Translations under genes and position numbers: made by a program | Shown here: one piece after another, positions 46,098 to 57,300 of the stretch | Layout: each line of letters starts with the position of its first letter | How positions within the stretch are numbered: the first letter of the stretch is position 1 | Assembly (NCBI GenBank): GCA_948146395.1 | Contig: OX411559.1 | Coordinates: 2,050,001 to 2,114,000, forward strand | DNA length: 64,000 bases | Reading direction: 5' to 3' | Source: Fragum whitleyi | Lineage: Eukaryota; Mollusca; Bivalvia; Cardiida; Cardiidae | The notes under the pieces: generated by a model | Told to the model about the DNA's origin: nothing | Seen by the model: the letters and a program-made list of their open reading frames with translations, nothing else | Databases searched by the model: none

Positions 46098-48354
46098 AAC
46101 AAGAGGGCCATAGTGTCCCTAAATCGCTCACCTGAATAAACTGTTTCAAATTTTGAAAAGAAGATTTAGAAAAAGAATGATAAATAAATATCACTCAGCT
46201 AAAACATGCTGTTGCTTGTAAACAACTAAAGATTCCTTTTATACAATTTTCAAGTTGACTAACAAGGTTTTCCTAGAGTTTGACTGCGGAAGCTTGTTTT
46301 TTTACCCAAGTTGATCAAATTTCAGACTCATCCAAAATTGCATCAATTCAATCAATTTGATCAAATTTCAGGTTGGTCGGACAAAAAAGTGGCCTCTAGA
46401 GTGCATACAAGGCTTATCTAAGATTTTACCCCGTGTCCTAGTTTTTGACCCCAGTTGACCCAATTTCGAATTCTTCTGAGATTTTATCCAGACAATCATT
46501 CTGATCAAATTTCAGGTTGATTGGGCAAAAAATGTGACCTCTAGAGTGCATACAAGGTTTTTCTAAGATTTTATCCTGTGACCTAGTTTTTTACCCCATT
46601 TAGGCCAATTTCAAACCTGTCCGAGATTTCATAAATACAATCATTTTGACCAAATTTCAGGTTGATCGGGCAAAAAATATGGTCTCTAGAGCGCATACAA
46701 GAAATCTATAAGATTTGACCCCATGACCTAGTTTTTGACCCCATTTGACCCCATTTCAAACCTGTTCGAGATTTCATCGAGACAATCGTTTTGACCAAAT
46801 TCAAGGTTGATCAGGCAAAAAATGTTGCCACTAGAGTGAATACAAGATTTTCCTATGATTTGACCCCTTGACCTAGTTTTTTACCCTAGAAGACCCAACT
46901 TAAAACTCATCCACGATTTCATCAATACAATCATTCTGACCAAATTTGAGGTTGATTAGGCAAAAAATGCGGCCTCTAGAGAGCATACAAGGTTTTCCTA
47001 AAATTTGACCCCATGTCCTAGTTTTTGACCCCAGTTGACCCAATTTCGAACATATCCAAGATTTCATCAAGGCAATCCTTCTGACCAAAATTCAGGTTGA
47101 TTCGGCAAAAAATATGGCCTCTAGAGTGCTTACAAGGTTTACCTAAAATTTTACCCTATGTCTTAGTTTTTGACCCCAGTTGACCCAATTTTAAATTCAT
47201 CCAAGATTTCATCAAGAAAATCTTTCTGACCAAAATTTAGGTTGATTCGGCAAAAAATATGGCCTCTAGAGTGCATACAAGGTTTTCCTAAAATTTAACC
47301 CTGTGACCTAGTTTTTGACCCCAGTTTCGAACTAGTCCGAGATTATATCAAGACAATCATTCTGACCAAATTTCAGGATGATTGGGCAAAAATGTGGCCT
47401 CTAGAGTGCATACAATACTTTTCTAAGATTTAACCCCGTGACCTAGTTTTTTACCCCAGTAGACCCAATTTCGAACTCATCCAAGATTTCATCAAGACGA
47501 TCCTTCTGACTAAAATAAAGATTATTTAGGCAAAAAATTTGGCCTCTCGAGTGCATACAAGGTTTTCCTAAAATTTGACCATGTGACCTAGTTTTTGACC
47601 CCAGTTGACCCAATTTCGAACTTGGCCGATATTTTATCAAGACAATCATTCTGACCAAATTTCAGGTTGATTGAGCAAAAATATGGCCTCTAGAGTGTGC
47701 ATACAAGGTTTTCCAATAATTTGATCCTGTGACCTAGTTTTTGACTCCAGTTGACCCAATTTCTAATTTGTCCGAGATTTTATCAAGACAATCATTCTGA
47801 CCAAATTTCAGGTTGATCGGGCAAAAATGTAGCCTCTAGAGTGCATACAAGGTATTTCTAAAATTTGACCCAGTGACCTAGTTTTTGACCCCGGTTGACC
47901 CAATTTGAAACTCATCTAAGATTACACCAAGACAATCCTTCTGACCAAAATTCAGGTTGATTCGGCAAAAATATGGCCTCTAGAGTGCATACAAGGTTTT
48001 CCTAAAATTTGACCCTGTGACCTAGTTTTTGACCCAAGTTGACCCAATTTCGAAATTGTCCAAGATTTCATCAAGAAAATCCTTCTGACCAAAATTCAGG
48101 TTGATTCGGCAAAAAATATGGCCTCTAGAGTGCATACAAGGTTTTCCTAAAATTTGACCATATGACCTAATTCTAGACTCCAGTTGACCCAATTTTTAAC
48201 TTGTCCGAGATTATATCAAGACAATCATTCTGACCATATTTCAGGTTGATTGGGCAAAAAATGTGGCCTCTAGAGTGCATACAAGGTAAATGTTGACGGA
48301 CGGACGACGCAGGACTGACGCCGGACATCCGTCTACTCACTCAGGTGAGCTAAA
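46098..48354 (+). mobile_element. Hairpin-ended element, alpha core, ~15 units
   Basis: Left end AACAAGAGGGCCATAGTGTC, CCTAAATCGCTCACCTGA. Right end GACGGACGACGCAGGACTGA, then only CACTCAGGTGAGCTAAAAA, so the 5' arm of the hairpin is deleted. The core has about 15 units of 145 bp with GGCCTCTAGAGTGCATACAA and GACCTAGTTTTTGACCCCAG. The units are a distinct subfamily from those at 12.4-17.1 kb: most have GGTTTTCCTAAAATTTGACC and GATTCGGCAAAAA. Confidence 0.85.
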
Positions 48355-50970
48355 AACATGAGCATATTGTTTAGCATCCATCTTCACTATAAAATTGAAC
48401 AATATCTAAATGGCAAGGTCAGTAAAATTGAAGGGAAAGAAGAAATTGCTGATAAAACCAGCATTTTCTCCACCTGCCTTAATATTTCCGGGGCTATAAT
48501 GTTCACAAATTATATTTCTACTGACATTATTTCTGTCCTCTGCAACACCTTTCAATTTGGACCTCTCTGAAGTTGTGCCATTAGCGAAAGGGTTAAAAGG
48601 ATGCCAAATAATTTAAGCCCCTTGTATCTTTTCCCAATCTATAAATAAGTAACTGATAAAAGGTTTCTAAAATTAAATGACTGGTAAAGGCTAGGCTTAT
48701 CAGACATGTGATAGCATATCTTTGGTTAATGTAGATGTAAGATAACCTATCCCTAAGTCTGATATACTCCATTGACAATCAATGGAATATTAATTCAACG
48801 AATTTGCTTTTTGGCTAGCAAAGCGGCTTTGCTGGCTTTAGATAACAAAATTTTGAGGACGCCTCAAAATTCAAATGAATGCAAAATGTACTCGGCGGCT
48901 AAACAACTAAATACATGAATGCTTTCGCCATAAAAAGTAGTTCTCCCGTAATGTTAAACCGATTAAAGGAAAACATCCTGTTATTTGACCCCGTACGTTT
49001 AATAAATTTACCTAAGAATGGATTTAAGGTAAGTCCACACGTGCAAAAAAATCGATAATCAAGGCGAACATAGCTGACCAAAAAAACTAATGTGTGACGC
49101 GCGGGATAATACACTGTCGCTAAATGGTAAGGCAATCTTGTCGGGTGAGCGACGCGTCACTATCGCTTCTGTTATTACCTTTCTTTGTCGGATGCAGATG
49201 GAAAACGTTTGATTGGCCTATTGAAACAAACGAAATTCAAATCAGCGAATTGTTCGTAAGACCAAACGTAATTTATACAGCTCTGACCTATAAAATTTCG
49301 AAATATCCCTTTCTAAAAGTCTACGGGTAATTTATCCGAAAAGAAAATAGACGCTACCGGAAAACATTTCCCAAAGGTCAATCGACTATCCTTGTTTATA
49401 AACGGCATTTTCAGAGAACACATGGAAATCCCAATGCCGTCATATAAAGTGCAGCAACATGTCTGACGAGGGATTTGAAATGACGAAGTTTTCTTGTCTT
49501 TGTTATTTGGATAATTCTGCATAATTCTAAAAAAGTTTACAACTTTTATTTGCACACTACCTAGTACGTTCGTCACCCTTGGAACGACAGTGCGATAACA
49601 ATAAAGCTGCATTAATTATCATTTTCCGTTAAACTACCGAATGCCAAAACATCGTGACTAAAATTTGAGTAAGCCGCATTTCCTAAGCCCGACGCAAAAG
49701 ATACGTCTTAGGACCGATTCCAAATAGAAACTCCACAGTTTCTCATATCAGTTTCCATAATTTATTTAATGAAAGTAATGAATGGTGATTTTGCAACCAA
49801 ATCTCGTACCTACAGCTTAAAGTTAAAGCTAGAAGTTTTAACGATTTGAAGTCGATTATTCTTAAAGAACTATCCAGAATGATGGACTTTTGGAGCATTA
49901 TATAAACCTTTTTCTAATAAGGAAACAAGTATTTACAAAGAGTGCAGGAAAAGAATAAGTGTGTGTGTGTGTGGGGGGGGGGGGGGGTTAAAAATATCTT
50001 ACTTTGTAAAATAATCCTGAAATTCAAACAAGGAATTACAAAAAAATCCTGATTTTGGACCTTAATGAGAACACTGCAGATTCAGCCCCTCATACTTTAT
50101 TAAGCTCGCAAGGGCAAACCGGGCTTCAGTAGGGTGAGCTGTGATAATTAGATATCCCTCGTACGCCGTTCGTCATCAACTCTCTTTAATGTTTATATCA
50201 TAGGGGCGACAATCCGTGAAAATTGGATAGTAATGATTGTCAGTTCATTAATATTAAACGTATGAATTAAATTTGAAATATTCCAAATGAAAAATACGAG
50301 GAAAGGGTACCTGTTGATACTTTCTTTGTTTACATTTTAAAGGCCATACACTTGGCGCATTTATGATGAAACTTGTTCAGTTTGTTAGTCAAAATGATAA
50401 AGCCTTTTGAGAGAGCAACGTTCATCTGAAAATACAAACGTAAGGACATGAAAATTGGTCTCACCCGTGATGAACAATGGCAAAAAATACTTATAATGTT
50501 AGAAAGGGTACTCAATTAGAAAATGGGAGCATTTGAACGGAAAAAAAGAAAAATCGCGATTTATGAAAATATTTCACATTCACGGTTGCACAGCGTATTG
50601 GAATGTGGCTTTCCAAGAATGTCACATCTGTGCAAAGTAATGACTTAGTATGATCAGCATTTTTACCCTGAACACTACATTGTACGGTCACTAGGATAAA
50701 CTTTTTTTTAAATAAGAACTCATTCGAAAGAATGCTTCCTCCTCGCTTTATTTTACATCCTCGCTTTATTTTAACCATGATTTTGTATCATAGTAATTTC
50801 TTAAAAGGAAGATTACTAAAATATATATGCTTTGCTAGCTTTCAGTACTTTCAGTACTTTGATATTTATTAAAATTAATGTTGCATTTCAGTGGGTAGGG
50901 TTTAAAAATGATGCTGTATCTTCAAATAATACCAAATATCCGTCCCAACTCCCTTGTTATTGCGACCAGC
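48355..50970. other. Intergenic, simple repeat and relic end
   Basis: No gene accepted. (GT)n followed by a G run lies at 49959-49987. At 50126-50185, GGGTGAGCTGTGATAATTAG, ATATCCCTCGTACGCCGTTC and CGTCATCAAC look like an isolated minus-strand right end of the hairpin superfamily. Confidence 0.4.
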
Positions 50971-51412
50971 TACAGTTAGTAACATCGAGAGATTGACATT
51001 CACCTCAATCAAAACCATTCTAAATCGCTCTCTCAGCGCTCCAATCATTCATTCCAAACACTCACTCAAACCATTCAAAAACGACCAAACTCATTGAAAA
51101 ATATAGAATCGACAACGTCATTCAAAATGAATTTTGACAGAGAAAAATCACGATTTCACTGACATAATTCAAATTGTTAGCGCCTCATAGGTTCTTGAAG
51201 AAATTGGAAGCTACGTATGCATATTTAAGTAAAGGGAGGTAATCAATATCGCTAATTTTATTCATCCTGAACAAAATTTTCGATATTGAATTACCTCCCT
51301 TTAAATTCACTCAAAACTCGTTCACACACATCATTCTATTTTCACTCCTGAATCATTCCAAAATCATTCCAAAATCATTCACCTTGCCAATTCCACGATG
51401 TTGTTAACTGTA
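50971..51412. mobile_element. MITE family M, copy 2 (complete)
   Basis: Terminal inverted repeats TACAGTTAGTAACATCG (left) and, reversed from the right end, TACAGTTAACAACATCG; TA-flanked. Subterminal CATTC/CACTCA motifs run in from both sides. The centre holds a long palindrome (51233-51302): arms AAAGGGAGGTAATCAATATC and GATATTGAATTACCTCCCTT. 442 bp, no coding capacity. Confidence 0.8.
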
Positions 51413-51745
51413 CCAAAAATGATGAATATGACAAGAAACGTTTCTTAAGTTTAAAAAAAGGAAGGAACATCCGTTAATTAAACTGTAGGACTTTTCCTTT
51501 CAACCGATCTGTGGAAACTATAGCGTCTCGTCAAACAAAGCAAAAGTATTGCATTCTTGAAGTAAATCGAATAAAACTACAATATATGTCAACTTTTGAG
51601 TAAAATGTGACTCACATCTTGATCGAAGATGGGATGACTAAACTTTTTGCGTTTAGTATATAAATTGGTTAGTATTATGTTCATCACTGTTTGCACTGAA
51701 TCATGTCTATGTATACATTTCTGTGAACGTCTTTCCTATTAGCAT
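51413..51745. other. Intergenic, no feature seen
   Basis: AT-rich spacer between family M copy 2 and the next element. No exon or repeat recognised. Confidence 0.4.
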
Positions 51746-52036
51746 AAACAAGAGCCTCGCCTACGGGTGACTACGCTGTTGAGGGCTGGATGGTGGGAAA
51801 AATCTAAGTCGAAAAAGGGCTATACTTTGCACAAAATGCATCTTCAGTTACCCCCTTGATAGTATAGGTTGTTCTTTTGATGGTGAACATGTGTGCAAAG
51901 TTTCAAGTGAATGCCCCTCAGTAGAACCAGAGATATAACAAAATGTCAAAGTTTTCGCACGACGACGACGACAACGACAACGACACCAAGGCTATAGCAA
52001 TACTTCGGGTTTTCTCCGAAAACAGCCCAGCTAAAA
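51746..52036 (+). mobile_element. Small hairpin-ended element with ACG/ACA tract
   Basis: Left end AAACAAGAGCCTCGCCTACG. Right end: a CGACGACGACGACAACGACA tract (51959-51986), a hairpin TTCGGGTTTTCTCCGAAAA, then CCCAGCTAAAAA (52027-52037). It keeps the superfamily order (AACAAGAG start, trinucleotide ACG tract, hairpin, GCTAAAA end) but has a different hairpin sequence and a single non-tandem core. Confidence 0.6.
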
Positions 52037-52802
52037 ATGAAGTAAAACGTTCGTTCCTGATTTTGTTTAAGTACGAGAAAAGTATGTTTTATATTCATTG
52101 TATTGATTTTAGAGAACCAGATAAATTGGAGCGTTTTAAAATATATTTTGAATTTTCATCAAGTTCTACACGCTCCCCGGCTTTATTTGAATAGACAAAG
52201 AAAATCAGGATTTGGACGCGTTTGACGGTCTGCAACGACGAATCACTCTATAGAACAGAGTGGCAGTGAAATATCCCTGTTTTCGTACAATAAGGTGAAC
52301 AAAATCATAGGCGTTTCTAGAACTATATAATGTATACGCACTCAGAAGGTGACAATTAAGGAATATATAGGATAAGAGCGATATGTAGACTCTGACGGCA
52401 AAGATGAATGCCCTCCATCCGCTTCAAATTTCATGATATGAACGTTGGTGAATTATCAAAACATCTTAACTACAGCTTGAATAAGAAACGAATTGTTTGA
52501 AAAGAAATTATTTCCTTTATGCACTTGCGTAAATTTCGTAATGGGAGTTACGCCCTTGAAAATAAGCGATATTAAACTACCATGATCATGATTACAAAAA
52601 TTAGCTATATTCATTGCCTAAAAGGCGATATGAATTTTATCTTATAACTATACAAGTATCCGTATGATAACAACCCGTATGATATTTTTTATGATATCAC
52701 ATAGTTATTTTTAGAACAATAATATCATACAGTTATTTTTAGAAACTAGCATTTAAGTTAGAAACATCGACTAAAACAAGACAAAAAGAGGTTATAAGAT
52801 AA
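52037..52802. other. Intergenic, no gene seen
   Basis: AT-rich. TCATACAGTTATTTTTAGAA and TCACATAGTTATTTTTAGAA (about 52697-52744) form a short direct repeat just before the palindrome. Confidence 0.4.
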
Positions 52803-52952
52803 ATATAATACGTACTAAGTGTATTGTATGAAAAAATATCTAACTCGGTTGTGATAATTGGTAATTGTCTCGGCAGAGCCTCGACAATGATCAATTCTCC
52901 CAACCTCGTTAGATATTTTTTTCCATACAAAACACTAAGTACGTATTATATA
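52803..52952. repeat. ~150-bp near-perfect palindrome
   Basis: Arms of about 70 bp. The left arm starts ATATAATACGTACTAAGTG and continues AAAAAATATCTAAC; the right arm ends CACTAAGTACGTATTATAT with GTTAGATATTTTTT inside. The centre is near 52876 (CTCGGCAGAGCCTCG). A (TA)n run follows at 52946-52962. It could extrude as a cruciform or give a long hairpin RNA. It resembles a foldback element without a unique middle. Confidence 0.8.
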
Positions 52953-52979
52953 TATATATAGTTGCATCCAATTTGACGA

Positions 52980-53097
52980 AATTAACAATAATTTTGGGCT
53001 CCTTTGAAAATCATTCAGAACTCTCTCCATGCACTCACTCCTTTTCATTCCACAATCAGTCAAAAAATCATTTAACTTGTCAATTATACGATACATC
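52980..53097. mobile_element. MITE family M, relic right half
   Basis: AAAATCATTCAGAACTCTC, CACTCACTCCTTTTCATTCC, AATCATTTAACTTGTCAATT and ATACGATACATCTG follow the order of the right half of family M (51330-51412). Truncated and decayed. Confidence 0.5.
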
Positions 53098-53780
53098 TGA
53101 AGTAGCATCGCAATCATCTTGTCGAGCCAAGGGTTACGAAGGGTTTTCGAGAAGAAGCTATCGATTCGATACCCCTTGACTCGTGAAGATGCATCGCAAT
53201 CTGATTAAATTGATTATTATTGGATATTGAATTATGTAAACACGTAAGGTGGATCTACACCACGTATGTTTAGTGATGGATATTATAAGCTTATGTTTAA
53301 TGTATAATGTCCTTTTTAATCCACTTATTGATGGCATCGCTTTTGCATCAAGTAAGGGCGTACTACCTTCTCAAAACGCTACAGGATGCAAGGAAATGTT
53401 TTCTTCAACAACTTATGTTGTGAAAATATATAAACTTTTGGCAAATGTTAGAAAGGCCAAAGCTCTGTGCATTTGTTTTTCAAAATATTGTAAAATAACC
53501 CTTTGAGTCAATTGGACTCCTAACTTGCAAATGGAAGGAGTCCAACTGTTAAACAAGGAGTCTCAGACTCCCAGACTTCCCCTAAGTGGCGAACCCTAAA
53601 TTGGCTAAAAAGTATGGCCATGGTCAGATGACACACAAAAATTATACTCTGATTAAGCTAGAAATGCCAAAAATATATAGCCCATTGTACGGGTTTTTGG
53701 ATCACCCTTCGTACTTTACATGGCAGATATCAATGAAAATGTCAACTTTGATAATACCAAATTGATTTAAATAGGATCAA
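53098..53780. other. Intergenic, no gene accepted
   Basis: GAGTCAATTGGACTCC (53506-53521) and similar GGAGTCCAA/GGAGTCTCAGACTCC motifs form small palindromes up to about 53572. An 85-codon frame at 53249-53506 has no recognisable domain. Confidence 0.35.
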
Positions 53781-54330
53781 TGAAATATAGTACCAGATCA
53801 ATAAAAACAATGGAAACTATCTTGGGGTGACATAACGTTTAAATTATTAGGCATAAATTTTAGTATAGATCTTACCTGAATGGAAAGCCTTAATTTCGAT
53901 AGCAAACTAGAAAATTGTAGAAAGATCATTTCTTTCTGGAAGAGAAGAAAAACTAACTCCACTCGGTAGAATAACAGTTGTAAAAGCGCTATTGATTCCG
54001 ATATTTACACACTTATTTATCAGTTTACCAAGTTTTTGATTGCAACAATATAAAACCAATACTTGGTTTTTTTAATAGAAAAAATAACCTTTTACTACCC
54101 TGCCTTCACCTTAAATAGTGGGAATTTACTACTCGGCTGTAAAAATGATGATAATAATATTCTCTTTCTTAACTTCAGACGTCATATTTTCACATGTAAA
54201 ATTAAACACTACGAACCTTCTATAAAAGGCCTAATACACGACCTGTCTTTGTCATGGGGTATACAATAATATCAGAGGCAGATCCCTCAAAATTGGTCAG
54301 TGGTTAGAAGCCTTGAAGAAAGATAACCTG
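53781..54330 (+). pseudogene. LINE relic, post-RT region
   Basis: Plus-strand translation across several frames and stops gives FKLLGINFSIDL, then ESLNFDSKLENCRKIISFWK and a degraded LTPLGRI-like segment leading to LIPIFTHLFISLPS. That order is typical of the region after the reverse transcriptase in L1/Tx1-type non-LTR elements. At least two frameshifts and several stops; catalytic domains absent. Confidence 0.6.
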
Positions 54331-56750
54331 AGTCAATCTTGCAACATTTATGACATCATCTCTATGAGGTGTTCGTGTGATTACTAATTCTTTCATCCAT
54401 CATTTCGTTTATGTAAATTATGTACTGTTTTTTTTATTTTGTTTTTTTTTTGTATTTATATGTTACTGTTTTTCTTGTACTTTTTGAAAAAAAAACAATC
54501 TCCTTTTTTTCAATAATAAACATAACCATTATCCACTGACATATCAGATGTTGGCACTTTACAATTACAGCTTCTACGAGATGTGGTTACAATGTTTCAA
54601 CAGCACTCATTTATTTCTGTGAAATTTTGCTCGCATGACACAGTAAACAACGCATAGTGATAGCTATCTAAGCGATTCTATTTGATCTTTAAATAAAAAA
54701 AGTCAACCTTGTCAACCTGATGCCAAATTGTTCATTCTTTGACAAAAAGTATAGACGGGGATCACAAAGCACATATCGGCATTTTGATCTTGAATCTGTA
54801 ATTTGATTTCATATTCTAACTGTACAGTCCGAATTTCTCGTTAAATAAAAAAGTGATGTTAAATTTATTATTCTAAGATGATGTTTCAGCTTGACAAGGG
54901 CTAGTACCTGATCTTAAGGTAATCGGTCTAAATACAAAGTTCGATCTCTCTGAAAGAATCTTCTAGTGATATAATTCTTAGAATTAAGAAAAGAATGTAT
55001 ATCGTTTGACTTTCGATGACAGGGCAGGGCGAAATAAAACTTTGCTAAGCGACTACTGCAACCACCACTCAAAAGTAGTAGATAAAGAAAAAAGCCGCCT
55101 CATATACGCATTGTTTGCAAGTTAGGAACGTCATTTTCGACTGAAAGTGCATATTCTTGCAAAACTCTCAAAAACACATTGTTGTTCAAACTCAGTAGGA
55201 CCGTCTTGAGACGTTTCTGGTGAGTTGTAATAAAATATGATTCATTTTTTATAATTTTTAGACCAACTATTTATACTATTTAAGATATTTTGATTTACAA
55301 AAGGGATTGGCATAAACATTCGTTTTTTTATAAAAGATGGTCGCGTAATAGACTACCGTTTGGTCGCTCTAGTAAAATTGTTTGAAGATATCTATTTGAG
55401 AATAGGTGTACGGTTTACCGGTAAACTCCCTTAATACCCGCCCTGCCATGCTGTAACTATAAAAAACATATTGTACTATTGGAAAAAAAAATAAAAATGA
55501 AATCGTCTATGTCCAAAATTAATCCCTTACTTGAAAAGTCATCAGAAAAATAAACAATATCCTGATTTATTACACAGTCAAAAATATAGTAAAGTTAAAA
55601 CTACAATTTCTGGAGAACATCAGCTTCGCAAGTCAACAATTGAAACTCCACTTTGTATATAAGTTGTTAAATATTTATTTATAATAGTGACTTGTATTAT
55701 ACATATAATATACAGACAAACAAAGAATAGTTGCCAGTCCTCATGGACCTATAAGTCACCTTTATATGTCATGATATTTTACCAAGTTTATGACTGTTAA
55801 AATGAAAGACGTTCAACAGCTCCGAAAACAGCTACTTAATGAATTTTATTGCTACATTTTTTTTCTGCTATATTCGACCGAAGAATGAGTGCGATTTGGG
55901 ACGACAAATGAAATTTCAAAGTAAAATGTGTTAAAAAAGACTACAGGTTCACAACGCTAACAAATGGATTATGGTTGTTCCTTTGTGATCTGTGTCTAAC
56001 TTAGTGGGTAAAGGGATGTAACTGTTATGCAATTTTTTTAAAAAAAAACTTTTAAAAGTTTAACCCCGTTTGACGGGCTGTTAAGTTTCTAATTAAAATG
56101 TCTTTAACGCGAGACGAAAAAAGAAAAGAACATTCAAATCTTTTAGTATTTGTACATGTACAAATATTTGTCCACTTTACAGTTTAGTTACCAGACAGTG
56201 CAGTGAATCCAATCGGCTTTTTGACATGCTTATGAACAAGAAAATGGCAATTAATCATTAGATAAATTGAGAAAAGAGAAAAATGTAATAGAATTAGTAT
56301 ATGAGCTTATATATCTTAAAGTTCATTGGTTTAGTTTAAGTTGAAGATAAATAGGCTATTATTTATTTCTTTATTCGCAATAATGTCGATAAATGTTACG
56401 ACGTGCCCGGCTCCAGACCATAAGGGTTGGTTCCATTACGTTGTTATCGTTTAGCGTTTGTTTGTTAGCATACTGGGCAGGTGGTATTCTTAAGTAAGCT
56501 GTGACTTGGAATTTGGTTGGTTTTCGTGCACGTTATCGATAAAATGGTATTGTCTGTATTCCCAATTCGCGGCACTGTAGTCTGGAATAGGCTCAACACA
56601 AAAAGATTATATGTATGTTTAAGGTGGTGTTTTTTGATATCATACAACCGAGAGCTGAAACTGTTGATTTCGACATTGAATCACAGAGCGAGCAAAAGTC
56701 ATGTTATTCATTAAAAATAACAACGAAGTATTTGTATGCTGGCATATTTT
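54331..56750. other. Intergenic, no gene seen
   Basis: Uniformly AT-rich. Poly(T)/poly(A) stretches at 54429-54452 and 54488-54495. No exon, hairpin end or tandem unit recognised. Confidence 0.4.
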
Positions 56751-57300
56751 AAATCATGATGTTTCAGATTTCAAAACTACTCTCGGTGCGTTATTTTTTC
56801 TGTTTTGTCTAAAATGGACACATTGACTATTCTTTTTTATTTGCGAAGTGTCACCTTTTGTACCAGTTTATTAAGCAGTCTAACATAGTTTGCATAGATT
56901 CAGTCTTAGCAATAAAAATAAAAATATCATTAGCGATTATAGAATTGAAACTATAGAATCCTTAACTTGTATTCCTAGATTAAGATCGTTCATTTCTTGT
57001 AAAAGGTCTTTGACATAAATTGAGAATTATAGCGGAGACACACTGTCTCCCTGGACTACACCCTTTCCACATTGAACCGGTCTCGGCTTTTCTCCTTTAA
57101 CCTTATACAGGTTTAGGTGTTGTTACATAATGACTTCAACGAATTATATAGTTTCCAGTCAACTCCATTAAATAAAAGTTTGTATAGCAAACAATCTCAG
57201 AAACAATCTCGATCTACACAGTCAAACGCCCTTTTCAGGTCGACAAAAGCTGTAAAAAATCTCTTAATTTTTTTTTATAAAATACTGTTTCATGTAAAGC
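56751..57300 (-). pseudogene. LINE reverse transcriptase relic
   Basis: On the minus strand, pieces of a reverse transcriptase appear in order: TAFVDLKRAFDCVDRD (about 57253-57206), KLLFNGVDWKLYNSLKS, GVVQGDSVSPL (about 57060-57020) followed after one stop by FSIYVKDL, then a catalytic-box position reading IAND instead of YADD (about 56935-56920), and QCVHFRQNR further on. Stops and frameshifts are frequent. Upstream frames to about 57854 may be more of the same ORF but are not recognisable. Clade not assigned. Confidence 0.7.
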
